From positions 1 through 14,643 of the forward strand of contig USSF01000056.1 of NCBI GenBank assembly GCA_900557405.1: a stretch of 14,643 nucleotides of DNA, given 5' to 3'. The position numbers and the translations under genes are program-made. Numbering within the stretch: the first letter of the stretch is position 1; every line of letters begins with the position of its first letter. This stretch comes from an uncultured Prevotella sp. (lineage in GTDB: Bacteria > Bacteroidota > Bacteroidia > Bacteroidales > Bacteroidaceae). Below the pieces are notes generated by a model. That model did not search any database and was not told where the DNA came from. It worked only from the letters and a program-made list of their open reading frames with translations. Of the stretch, positions 7,747-14,643 are shown one piece after another.

Positions 7747-9594
7747 TCATCGGGTAGTGAGCTTGTATGTCAGGGTGAGCAGATGCCGCATGTCCTTCTC
7801 TTCTATCGTCAGGGTGGCACCGATGCGGTCGGCACGCTTCCTGATTGTCTGCCGACCAATGCCGGAGGCGGAACTGCGGGACTTCCCTTCGCCCCCCTGC
7901 GCACTGCCGGCCGCCTCTGGGCGCATGCCGTTGGCAACGCTTACGCACACGTTTCCGCCGCTTGCCATGAGCGAAATGTCGATGCAGCTGCCGTCGCCGT
8001 ATTTTATGGCGTTGGCGGTTGCCTCCTGGATGATGCGGTATGTCTCGTATGCCGCCTGCTGCGGCAGCCGCCGCCAGTCGAAGTCTTCGTCGATCCGCAG
8101 AGAAACCTTATGACTGCCGCTGCCGTCAATGGCTTCCACATACGAGCGCACCACAACATCGAGCGCCACCTTGTCAAAGCAAGGAGGCATCAGGTCGTGC
8201 GACAGCCGCCTCACGTTCCGCCATACGTCGTCCAGATAGTCCTCCGCCTGCCGGCTGTCTGTGGCGAGCAGCAGTTTTGTGGCAAGGATGTCGTTGCATA
8301 CGCCGTCATGCAGATCCTTCGCGATACGGTCGCGCTCGCTCTCCAGTCCGTCGATGTAGCTCTGCTTCTCATGGAGCAGGGCGCGCTGCGAGGCAATCCT
8401 TCTGACATAAAGCATCACGCCCACCGCGCCCGCCAGCAGCACCACGGCCACCATGAGCCACAACACGAGGTTCTCCTTCTCGGCTGTCTCCCGCTTCGAT
8501 TCCGCCAGTGCCATCTCCGTCTCCAGCGTCTTGTATCTCACGATGAATTCGCTCATGCTCCTGTCTATGTCGCCCTGCTTCACCGAGTCGAGTCTGCAGT
8601 AGGCTTCGTTCATCAGCGTCAGCGCCTCCGCCTTGCGCCCCATGTTCTCCAGACATAGTGCCTTCATGCGCAGCATCTTCTCCAGGGGCATTGCCCTGTT
8701 CTCACTGCTGCAGGCAATGATGCTATCCACCAGGGCGAGCTGCTCGGCATACTTCCGCTGTCTGCCCAGCATACCGGCTTTCACTTCAAGGATGCCCAGC
8801 ACACCGTTGCTGTTGGCTGCCATGCCATGCATCACGCTGTCGGCATATTGCATGTATCTCCCCACGGCGCGGTAGTCGCCCAGGGCGCTGTATGACTTCA
8901 GTATTACGGAGAGGAACTTCATCGTGAGCACGTTGTAGCCCACGCCCTTCACCTCCTGCCACACCGGCAACACGGCTGCGAGCGCCGCCCTGTGTCTGTT
9001 CTGCCTCATGTATATGCCGCCGATATTTGCCCTTGCCGAGAGTCGCTGTATGGTGTCGTTCGCCGCCAGGGCTGCCTTTTCGGTCTTCCGTGCATAATGG
9101 AGCGCCTCGGGGAAGCGGTTGCTCTCCGAGTACAACACGGCTACGCAGTTGTTCAGATAGATTTCGTATTCGGCATTGTGTTCGGCAAGCGCCATCCCGA
9201 TGCCTTCCTTATACTGCACGAGGGCGGAGTCCGTCTTGCCCTGGCGGCGGTAGGCTATGCCCATCGTGCCGCGCAGGTTGAGCATCGCGTCAACGTCGTG
9301 GAGCTTATGGGCAAGACCGTAGGCTTCGCGTGCCACGCCGACGGCTTCCGCCATGCACCCCATGTCGAGGAGTGCCACAGCCTTCTCGCTCAGCAGCCAG
9401 CAGCGTGTGGTGTCGGCGGGATTCATCGTCAGCGCACTGTCTGCCAGCATCACCGCCGTCTGTTTGTCGCCGCCCATATTCATTTCCGCCACTTGTCCGA
9501 GCATTGCATAAGCCTTGTCGGGAGCGGTCTTGTCGCCGCCCTTGCCGCATGCCAGCATCAGCAGCGGTAGCAGCAATATCAGATATTTTCTCAT
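7747..9594 (-). CDS. TPR-containing lipoprotein-type histidine kinase (HisKA_3)
   Basis: A 615-residue sensor. The N-terminus MRKYLILLLPLLMLAC is a lipoprotein signal with lipobox cysteine C16. Residues about 25-345 are helical TPR-like repeats expected in the periplasm. A Glu/Lys-rich coiled segment (354-375) leads into a single membrane helix at about 377-397. The cytoplasmic part has a HisKA_3 dimerisation/phospho-acceptor motif, ERDRIAKDLHDG, with H429, then a HATPase_c domain with the N-box IIQEATANAIKYG (N528) and the G2-type SGIGRQTI (577-584). The usual acidic residue of the G1 box is not evident: the sequence is VSVANGMRP, followed by a Gly/Ser/Ala-rich loop. TPR-HisKA_3 kinases paired with a NarL-type regulator are common in Bacteroidetes, and the ligand is generally unknown. 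The gene overlaps or abuts its regulator and has its own -7 box. Confidence 0.95.
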   Translation of the reverse strand: MRKYLILLLPLLMLACGKGGDKTAPDKAYAMLGQVAEMNMGGDKQTAVMLADSALTMNPADTTRCWLLSEKAVALLDMGCMAEAVGVAREAYGLAHKLHDVDAMLNLRGTMGIAYRRQGKTDSALVQYKEGIGMALAEHNAEYEIYLNNCVAVLYSESNRFPEALHYARKTEKAALAANDTIQRLSARANIGGIYMRQNRHRAALAAVLPVWQEVKGVGYNVLTMKFLSVILKSYSALGDYRAVGRYMQYADSVMHGMAANSNGVLGILEVKAGMLGRQRKYAEQLALVDSIIACSSENRAMPLEKMLRMKALCLENMGRKAEALTLMNEAYCRLDSVKQGDIDRSMSEFIVRYKTLETEMALAESKRETAEKENLVLWLMVAVVLLAGAVGVMLYVRRIASQRALLHEKQSYIDGLESERDRIAKDLHDGVCNDILATKLLLATDSRQAEDYLDDVWRNVRRLSHDLMPPCFDKVALDVVVRSYVEAIDGSGSHKVSLRIDEDFDWRRLPQQAAYETYRIIQEATANAIKYGDGSCIDISLMASGGNVCVSVANGMRPEAAGSAQGGEGKSRSSASGIGRQTIRKRADRIGATLTIEEKDMRHLLTLTYKLTTR

Positions 9595-9651
9595 TCCGGA
9601 TAAATTAGATTAGTAGTGCCTGTCCTCTGTCGCCTTCGTCAACAGGCGTGG

Positions 9652-9659
9652 CAAAAATA
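9652..9659 (-). promoter_or_regulatory. -7 box of the two-component operon
   Basis: TATTTTTG on the minus strand fits TAnnTTTG and lies 58 nt upstream of the kinase ATG (9594). No good -33 TTTG is seen. The leader carries a small inverted repeat GCCTGT (9618-9623) / ACAGGC (9642-9647). Confidence 0.5.
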
Positions 9660-9736
9660 CGAATTTAATCTGACAATCCATGTTTTTCTGCCGATACATT
9701 TTCCGATGTGGCGGTGGTTTCCCTCTTTTTGCGGAT

Positions 9737-9770
9737 AAAAAAACTTTTTTTATTTTATTACCCTCACACT
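9737..9770. repeat. Dispersed 34-bp A7CT7/ACCCTCACAC element, copy 2
   Basis: AAAAAAACTTTTTTT (9737-9751), a T-rich tract and ACCCTCACACT ending at 9770 match 4757-4790 in 33 of 34 positions. The single difference is at 9757 (A, against T in copy 1). The flanks are unrelated. As in copy 1, a 22-bp-period array follows on the same side. Confidence 0.8.
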
Positions 9771-9780
9771 ATCATGGATA

Positions 9781-9896
9781 AGCTATGGTTTATCGGGAGT
9801 ATAGCTATGAGATACTGTCTGTATACCTATGCTGCATTGTTGGTGCAACTATGCTGCACCTTTGATGCCAGGGTGCTGCACTTTTATGGCACCATT
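9781..9896. repeat. 22-bp-period tandem array 2 (GCTGCA type)
   Basis: Units begin at 9781 (AGCTAT), 9803 (AGCTAT), 9825 (ACCTAT), 9847 (AACTAT) and 9869 (CAGGGT), each exactly 22 bp apart. GCTGCA recurs at 9831, 9853 and 9875 in the same register. Short dyads span the units, such as GGTGCA (9842-9847) / TGCACC (9855-9860) and GGTGC (9872-9876) / GCACC (9889-9893). The stretch CTGTCTGTATACC (9815-9827) resembles CTGTCTGGTACC of array 1, linking the two arrays. The units are much diverged from each other. Confidence 0.65.
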
Positions 9897-9916
9897 TTTC
9901 TGTTAGTTTTACATGT

Positions 9917-9963
9917 AAGGCGCACCCTCCCGATTTCGTTGCTTTATCGGGATGGTGCGCCTT
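9917..9963 (-). terminator. Terminator hairpin of the BspA-like gene
   Basis: AAGGCGCACC (9917-9926) pairs perfectly with GGTGCGCCTT (9954-9963). The stem continues with CTCCCGAT / ATCGGGAT, one mismatch, around an 11-nt loop. It lies 21 nt past the stop codon at 9985. The downstream minus-strand sequence (ACATGTAAAACT) is only weakly U-rich, as is often the case in this phylum. Confidence 0.75.
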
Positions 9964-9984
9964 GATCAGTCGCTACCGCGGACG

Positions 9985-12900
9985 CTACTTCACAACAACC
10001 TTCAGCGTCTTGCCGTCCTCCGTACGGAGGATGTTCACACCCTGTCTGAAGGTGCTTTGCTTCACACCGTTGAGGTCGAAGTATTGCGCCTTGCCGCTTG
10101 TCAGTGCCTTGATGGCCTCAATGGCAGTTATCTCACCGTCGGTGGAGCGCATGTTCATCACGTCGGCCGTGATGCCCGGCACCCGCAGCAGACAAGCCGT
10201 GAGAGGAGCCTCTCTCGTGATGCCGTCCTCGCCGGCTGCCATGGTGCTGCTGACGAACTGGTTGCCGCGGTGCACGTAGCCGTCTTCAACTACATACTCC
10301 GTGAACGCACCCCTCATCATACAGCCGTCCGCCTCAAGCTGCTCGTCGCTGACAGGGTTCTCTGCCACCGTCACATTCTCGGAAGCGATGACAACGCTGT
10401 TGCCCTTGCCCTTGAAGATTGCCGGCGTTCCGGCGGGCAGCACTCCGTTCACCTTCTCCAATACCACCGTGGCGGAAGGTTCGCCTGCTGCGGCAGCCTT
10501 TGCCGCTGCGCCATCGATACTGACTACATCCTTCACGCTGTAGAGCGAGAAGTTGTCGTTTCCACAGATGTCGTATGGCAGACAGACTGTGCCCACGTGG
10601 TAGCGGTTGTTGTCGCCGTCCAGCGTGCGTGTCAGCGTGGCTTTCTTCGCAGTGAACGTATCGTGTGTCATAAACGGCTTGCCCTCCTTGAGCGTCAGGT
10701 TGTCCACTGTCAGAGCCTTATTGGAATCTCCATAGAGGTCGAACCTCTCGTCGCCCACCTTATAGTATGTCCTCAGATATCCGGAGAAGTAGTTGGCGTA
10801 GTCGGCCGTGTTGGAGTTACGGTCGCTGTATGCCTTCGCTCCGCGCAGACACGGACAGTAGGCAAACATGTTTTCCGACAAGTCGCATGATGCCAGGTTG
10901 AACTTCTTGCTCACATAGATTCTCTCCAGTCCGTAGCTCTGGTGGAACATTCCCTCTGCAGATTTCAGACTCTCCGTGTCGAACGAGGTGAGATCCAGTT
11001 CTTCCATAGAATACAGACTGAGGAACATTGCCATCATGCTCTTTGCCTTGCCTGTGTCGAAATGTGAGAGGTCGAGCGACTTCAGACTTGCACAGAATCC
11101 GAACATGTAGTCGAACACTACCACCTCAGAGGTATTGAGGTTCTCCAGTCCGTTGATTTCCGTTGCACTTGCAGCAAAGGCGAACCATCCCGCCGTAGAC
11201 TTAGGCCGGAACTGGCTGAAGCTCTTGTCGACGGTTATCGACTTGACGCCTTGTATGACGTTGGTCCATGGCAAGCTTCCGACAGGAGAACTCTGATTGA
11301 GTTCAAGATTGTAGACCGTCTCGTTTTCGCCAACCGTATCCTCGGCCGTCATTGCCTTCAGCGTCATGGTCTTGTCGTCCTCGTTGTAGACCATGGCCGC
11401 ATACGGCTTGAGCTGACCAGCATCATATTCCGTCGTGGCACTGAAGCCGGTCATACATGCCATGTCGCTGTATACATCGGTGCTGACATCCTTGGAATAA
11501 GACAGCATGAGGAAATGCGTGCCTGGGTCAAGCACACGCTGCAGTGAATTTGTGGCGATGTCCGACATGCGGGCAAATTCATATCCATCCAGACTGGCGG
11601 ACAATACGTCGCTGCCATACTCCGACTCCACCTTGAGGTCGGCATCCAGCTTGAACTTCTTGTCGCTCACGAGCAGGAGGGCCAGATCCGAGTTGCTGTG
11701 GCCTATTCCCTGGTTGGATGTCTGCAGTCCCTTTGTGGCGTCATTCTCGTCCACGAGCTTCCACGGATTGACTAGGTCAATTATCACCACCTTCACGCCG
11801 TTTGTGGCGAGTGCCTTGTAGCGTGTGTCCTGCACGTGGCACTTACGGCACGTGTAAGTCTCGTCGAAGTCGTGTCCTGGGGGAAGGATTGCAATTTCGC
11901 CCTTATCCATATCCAGCTGCGTCTGTCCCTTGTCGTCGGCATACACATTGCCGCATATATCACACCTGTAAGACTCCACGGTGCCGAATGCCACGCAGCC
12001 GGGCTCCTTACGTTCGGTGAATTTCTTGAAGTGGTGCTTCGTCGGGTCGATGCCTCCCGTGAAGTTGTCTTCCACATTGCGCAGACATCTCGAGCATTTG
12101 TATATCGAGTGTGCAGCCGTCCGGCAGTCGGCAGCCACATCCTCCAACTTGGTGAGGAGCGAGGCTCCGGCAGCATCCTTGTGGTCACACTTCAGCGTGA
12201 AGTAGCCCGTCTTGTAGTTGGCATATTCCGCACCATCCTTCTCTGCATCGTATTCTATGGCACCACTCAGTCTTTCGGCATCGGCGAACATCCTTTCGCT
12301 GGTCTCTACGGCAGCAGTGGTGAACCCTTCGCCCACGTAGATCGTCTGGAGGTTGTTGCATGCTTCAAACATGGCATCCATGTTCTTCACCTTTGCCGTA
12401 TTGAACGAACTGAGGTCGAGCGTAGTCAGCTCTCTGCATTCATAGAACATTTCACTCATGGTCTCCGTCTCCGAGGTGTTCAGATTCTCCAGTCCGGTGA
12501 TTTCTTCAAGGTTGTTGAAGCCGAAGAACAGTCTGTCGAGCGATTTCTGCTTTACGCCGGCGTAGCTCTTGTCGAATGACACCTTTGTGAAATGAGAGTA
12601 TGCCTTCAGCGGACTTTCAGATCCCTCTTCAGGGAATGCGTCCATATTTTCGCTTATCCCGTCAATCTCCACATCGCCATAAAGTTCCAGTGTTCCGCTA
12701 ACCTCAGAGGTCCTGACCTTGCCGTATGTTGCCGGCACCTTCTCCGTAGTGGCAATGATGTCGTAGACTCTCAGTGCGGTTTCGGCATCTTCGGAACTTC
12801 CCATCATGATTATCTTGGACTTGCCGGCAGGCATATTGAGAACCAGTTCCTTTCCGGCTTTAACCGATGCGGGGTACAAGCCTGCCAACAGGACAACCTC

Positions 12901-14535
12901 ACCCTTGCCCGACATCTTCATCTTCAGCTGGTATGTCTTGTCGGAAGTGAACGCAAAGGCGTAGTACCCCAAGTCTCCTTCCTTGAGTGCCTCAAGTCCG
13001 TAGCATCCGTTGTCTGCATCGTTGAACACATTCCAGCCCTCATCGGTGGCATTGACGATTTCTGCCGTCACCCCGTGGAGCTGCATGATATGCATGCCAC
13101 AAGTTGTACAGTCGCCCTTGGCGTCGAGCTTGTGGCCCAGTTTGGCAACGGTGACTTCAGCCTCCGTCACCGCGTCCTTCATATCCTCGCTGAATGAGAG
13201 TCTGCCGCATACTTCGCATACGTAGTGTTTCTGTCTGCCGTCTGTTTCGCAGGTCGGTTCAGAGGCTTCCACAATCTTCACCCTGTGTGCATCCGGCTGG
13301 TACTTGCCCTCATACACGGTCTTCGTGCGGTGGCAGAGCGAGCAGGTATATTCCGTGGAAGCCGGTTCGCAGCAGTTTGCGGCGTGCTTCTTGCTCTCCA
13401 CGAGGGTTGGCTGTCCGCTTGCGTCCTTGTGAGTGCAGCCCTTGGTGAAGTAGCCCGTAGTATAGTTGGCATGTGTCCTGTCTGTCACGTTTGCATCGAA
13501 TGGTATGGCACCGACAAGATTTACACACTCATTAAACATTTCATCGTCATAATCTTTGGCTCTCTCTGTAGAGAATGCATCCGTCACGTATATAGTCTTC
13601 AGATTCTTGTCATACTTGAAAAGATACCTCATCTGTTCCACGTTTGAGGTATTGAACGACGAAAGGTCAAGCTCCTTGATGCCCGACATTCTGCTGAACA
13701 TAGACATCATGTTAAATACCTTATCCGTATTGAAATTCGAGAGGTCCAATTCCTCCAGAGCCTCACACCCTTCAAACATATCTACCATAAGTTGAGCCTC
13801 ACTGGTGTCGAGATACTGCATTCCGATTATCTTCTTGAGCGATTTGAATCCGCTGAACCACGTTGAAAGATCAAGCGGTTTGAAGGCGGCAAACGACTCA
13901 TCGAATTCCGCTATCACAACATTTTCCGCACAATAGTCATCTGTCCACACCCTGCCGTACGGGTTACTGTGGGTGATTAAGAATACCATCTGGTTGTCGC
14001 CAAAGGGTCTCGCAACCTTGTCGTAGTAGAAGGTTATCCTTTTGGTATACGTATTCCACACGGCATACGGAGTGTTCTCTTCCATCTCCACTACATCGGT
14101 GGATAACTTTATGTCGGTCAAGTACACCCTGTCTTCGTTTTCTGAATCCCCCGAGTCCTTGTCGTAACAGAATTCCACTTTGTGGATACCGGCGGAAAGC
14201 GCCAGCGAGAACTTGCCTTCCTTCACGCCGGAAGCATTGAACATGGTGTAGCCATCGACCTTTACCTTGAACATATCAAAGTTCTCCTCCGACCCCACCT
14301 TGTAGCCGAAGGTGATCTGATACGTGGACCCGGCTTCCACCTTAAGGCTGAAAGCCGAAGACGAACGGTTCACTTCCTTGTTGCCGGACATCAGCGTGTA
14401 GCCTTCCATGTCGGAAGCCACCCATGGTCTGTCAATGTCCTCCGAGGATTTCAACGTCACTCCTTCAAGCGTCAGATGCGAATCGGCCACAGACTGCGCA
14501 ACGGCGCTCCCGGGCAGCAGACAGCACATCAGCAT
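9985..14535 (-). CDS. BspA-like surface protein with three DUF285 modules and CxxC domains
   Basis: 1516 residues from ATG 14535, exported. Layout: short signal peptide ending AVA|Q (13-14); beta domain 20-145; DUF285/BspA-type leucine-rich module 1 (about 204-363, with LEELDLSNFNTDKV); Cys domain 1 (367-482, CxxC pairs 398/401, 440/443, 476/479); beta domain 485-597; DUF285 module 2 (605-780); Cys domain 2 (783-900, CxxC pairs 814/817, 858/861, 896/899); beta domain 908-1035; DUF285 module 3 (1045-1255); a Prevotella-type C-terminal region (1256-1480); and a tail reading QYFDLNGVKQS ... LKVVVK that resembles short Bacteroidetes sorting/anchor tails. Family knowledge suggests surface display and adhesion; ligand unknown. 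The CxxC domains may bind zinc (inference). The signal peptide lacks a charged n-region from this ATG; the frame continues upstream to an ATT at 14583 that would supply it. Confidence 0.92.
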   Translation of the reverse strand: MLMCCLLPGSAVAQSVADSHLTLEGVTLKSSEDIDRPWVASDMEGYTLMSGNKEVNRSSSAFSLKVEAGSTYQITFGYKVGSEENFDMFKVKVDGYTMFNASGVKEGKFSLALSAGIHKVEFCYDKDSGDSENEDRVYLTDIKLSTDVVEMEENTPYAVWNTYTKRITFYYDKVARPFGDNQMVFLITHSNPYGRVWTDDYCAENVVIAEFDESFAAFKPLDLSTWFSGFKSLKKIIGMQYLDTSEAQLMVDMFEGCEALEELDLSNFNTDKVFNMMSMFSRMSGIKELDLSSFNTSNVEQMRYLFKYDKNLKTIYVTDAFSTERAKDYDDEMFNECVNLVGAIPFDANVTDRTHANYTTGYFTKGCTHKDASGQPTLVESKKHAANCCEPASTEYTCSLCHRTKTVYEGKYQPDAHRVKIVEASEPTCETDGRQKHYVCEVCGRLSFSEDMKDAVTEAEVTVAKLGHKLDAKGDCTTCGMHIMQLHGVTAEIVNATDEGWNVFNDADNGCYGLEALKEGDLGYYAFAFTSDKTYQLKMKMSGKGEVVLLAGLYPASVKAGKELVLNMPAGKSKIIMMGSSEDAETALRVYDIIATTEKVPATYGKVRTSEVSGTLELYGDVEIDGISENMDAFPEEGSESPLKAYSHFTKVSFDKSYAGVKQKSLDRLFFGFNNLEEITGLENLNTSETETMSEMFYECRELTTLDLSSFNTAKVKNMDAMFEACNNLQTIYVGEGFTTAAVETSERMFADAERLSGAIEYDAEKDGAEYANYKTGYFTLKCDHKDAAGASLLTKLEDVAADCRTAAHSIYKCSRCLRNVEDNFTGGIDPTKHHFKKFTERKEPGCVAFGTVESYRCDICGNVYADDKGQTQLDMDKGEIAILPPGHDFDETYTCRKCHVQDTRYKALATNGVKVVIIDLVNPWKLVDENDATKGLQTSNQGIGHSNSDLALLLVSDKKFKLDADLKVESEYGSDVLSASLDGYEFARMSDIATNSLQRVLDPGTHFLMLSYSKDVSTDVYSDMACMTGFSATTEYDAGQLKPYAAMVYNEDDKTMTLKAMTAEDTVGENETVYNLELNQSSPVGSLPWTNVIQGVKSITVDKSFSQFRPKSTAGWFAFAASATEINGLENLNTSEVVVFDYMFGFCASLKSLDLSHFDTGKAKSMMAMFLSLYSMEELDLTSFDTESLKSAEGMFHQSYGLERIYVSKKFNLASCDLSENMFAYCPCLRGAKAYSDRNSNTADYANYFSGYLRTYYKVGDERFDLYGDSNKALTVDNLTLKEGKPFMTHDTFTAKKATLTRTLDGDNNRYHVGTVCLPYDICGNDNFSLYSVKDVVSIDGAAAKAAAAGEPSATVVLEKVNGVLPAGTPAIFKGKGNSVVIASENVTVAENPVSDEQLEADGCMMRGAFTEYVVEDGYVHRGNQFVSSTMAAGEDGITREAPLTACLLRVPGITADVMNMRSTDGEITAIEAIKALTSGKAQYFDLNGVKQSTFRQGVNILRTEDGKTLKVVVK

Positions 14536-14583
14536 AAGGACTGCGAGGAGGAACGGTGTCCCTCCCCTGTTCTTTTGGTTAAT
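14536..14583 (-). other. In-frame upstream extension carrying the missing signal-peptide n-region
   Basis: Sixteen codons upstream of ATG 14535 read (I/M)NQKNRGGTPFLLAVL in frame, with no stop. Together with MLMCCLLPGSAVAQ they make a textbook signal peptide: a charged n-region, a long hydrophobic core, and AVA|Q. There is no ATG, GTG or TTG before the in-frame TGA further upstream. The codon where a start is expected (14583-14581) is ATT, one base from ATG. Either ATT is used as a rare start, or the start codon is mutated or misread. The remaining 60 bases to the window end show no clear promoter. Confidence 0.55.
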
Positions 14584-14643
14584 GTTTCGTAAGCGTATCG
14601 GTATTCACGTATTGCCACAAAAAACTGATCAAGAGAGGAGGCT

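Larger units (their letters stand above)
9595..9984. other. 390-bp intergenic region upstream of the kinase
   Basis: No gene is supported. It holds the kinase promoter (9652-9659), copy 2 of the 34-bp element, the second 22-bp-period array, and the terminator of the BspA-like gene. The 85-codon plus frame 9708-9965 runs through these repeats and has no protein-like character. Confidence 0.7.

Noticed and set aside
7733..7948. N-terminal extension of the response regulator to 7948
   Set aside because: It overlaps the kinase by about 200 bp in another frame and has no receiver-like sequence; the domain begins at MDSITILIVDD.
7783..8658. 291-codon plus-strand frame
   Set aside because: Antisense shadow of the histidine kinase, including its H-box and ATPase domain.
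9952..10890. 312-codon plus-strand frame and the long plus frames at 11836-12579 and 12592-13197
   Set aside because: They are antisense shadows of the BspA-like gene, whose repeats and C-terminal tail are clearly coding.

Overview
The window looks like Bacteroidales chromosome, most likely a Prevotella-type (Prevotellaceae) genome. This rests on three kinds of evidence: Bacteroidetes promoters of the TTTG/TAnnTTTG type, very large modular secreted proteins (choice-of-anchor J, BspA/DUF285 repeats, a short C-terminal sorting-like tail), and a Bacteroides-type TrpRS. No phage, IS transposase, rRNA, tRNA or CRISPR is visible.

Layout. 1-2950 (-): 5' two-thirds or more of a giant secreted adhesin-like protein that runs off the left edge. 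It has its own excellent promoter. 3182-4270 (-): trpS with a strong terminator and two tandem -7 boxes. 4271-5383: 1.1 kb non-coding stretch packed with short repeats (37-bp tandem, a 34-bp A7CT7/ACCCTCACAC element, a 22-bp-period array). 5384-6712 (+): secreted Lys-rich protein of unknown function whose stop codon lies inside an octamer satellite. 6840-7055 (-): compact promoter/42-codon ORF/terminator unit not explained by any neighbour. 7106-9594 (-): two-component pair, a TPR-lipoprotein histidine kinase followed immediately by a NarL/LuxR response regulator. 9595-9984: intergenic region with a second copy of the 34-bp element and a second 22-bp-period array, then the terminator of the next gene. 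9985-14535 (-): 1516-residue BspA-like surface protein built from three repeats of beta-domain/DUF285 module, the first two followed by a CxxC-rich domain.

How the parts may work together (inference). A membrane-anchored TPR kinase and its DNA-binding regulator lie between two secretion-oriented loci, so they could control cell-surface or polysaccharide-related functions, but no target site is visible. trpS is housekeeping and seems unrelated.

Most interesting points: (1) a 34-bp dispersed element present twice, each time followed by a 22-bp-period degenerate array; (2) the small promoter-ORF-terminator unit on the minus strand at 6840-7055; (3) the BspA-like gene whose signal peptide n-region and half of its h-region lie upstream of the first ATG, in frame, with ATT where a start is expected.
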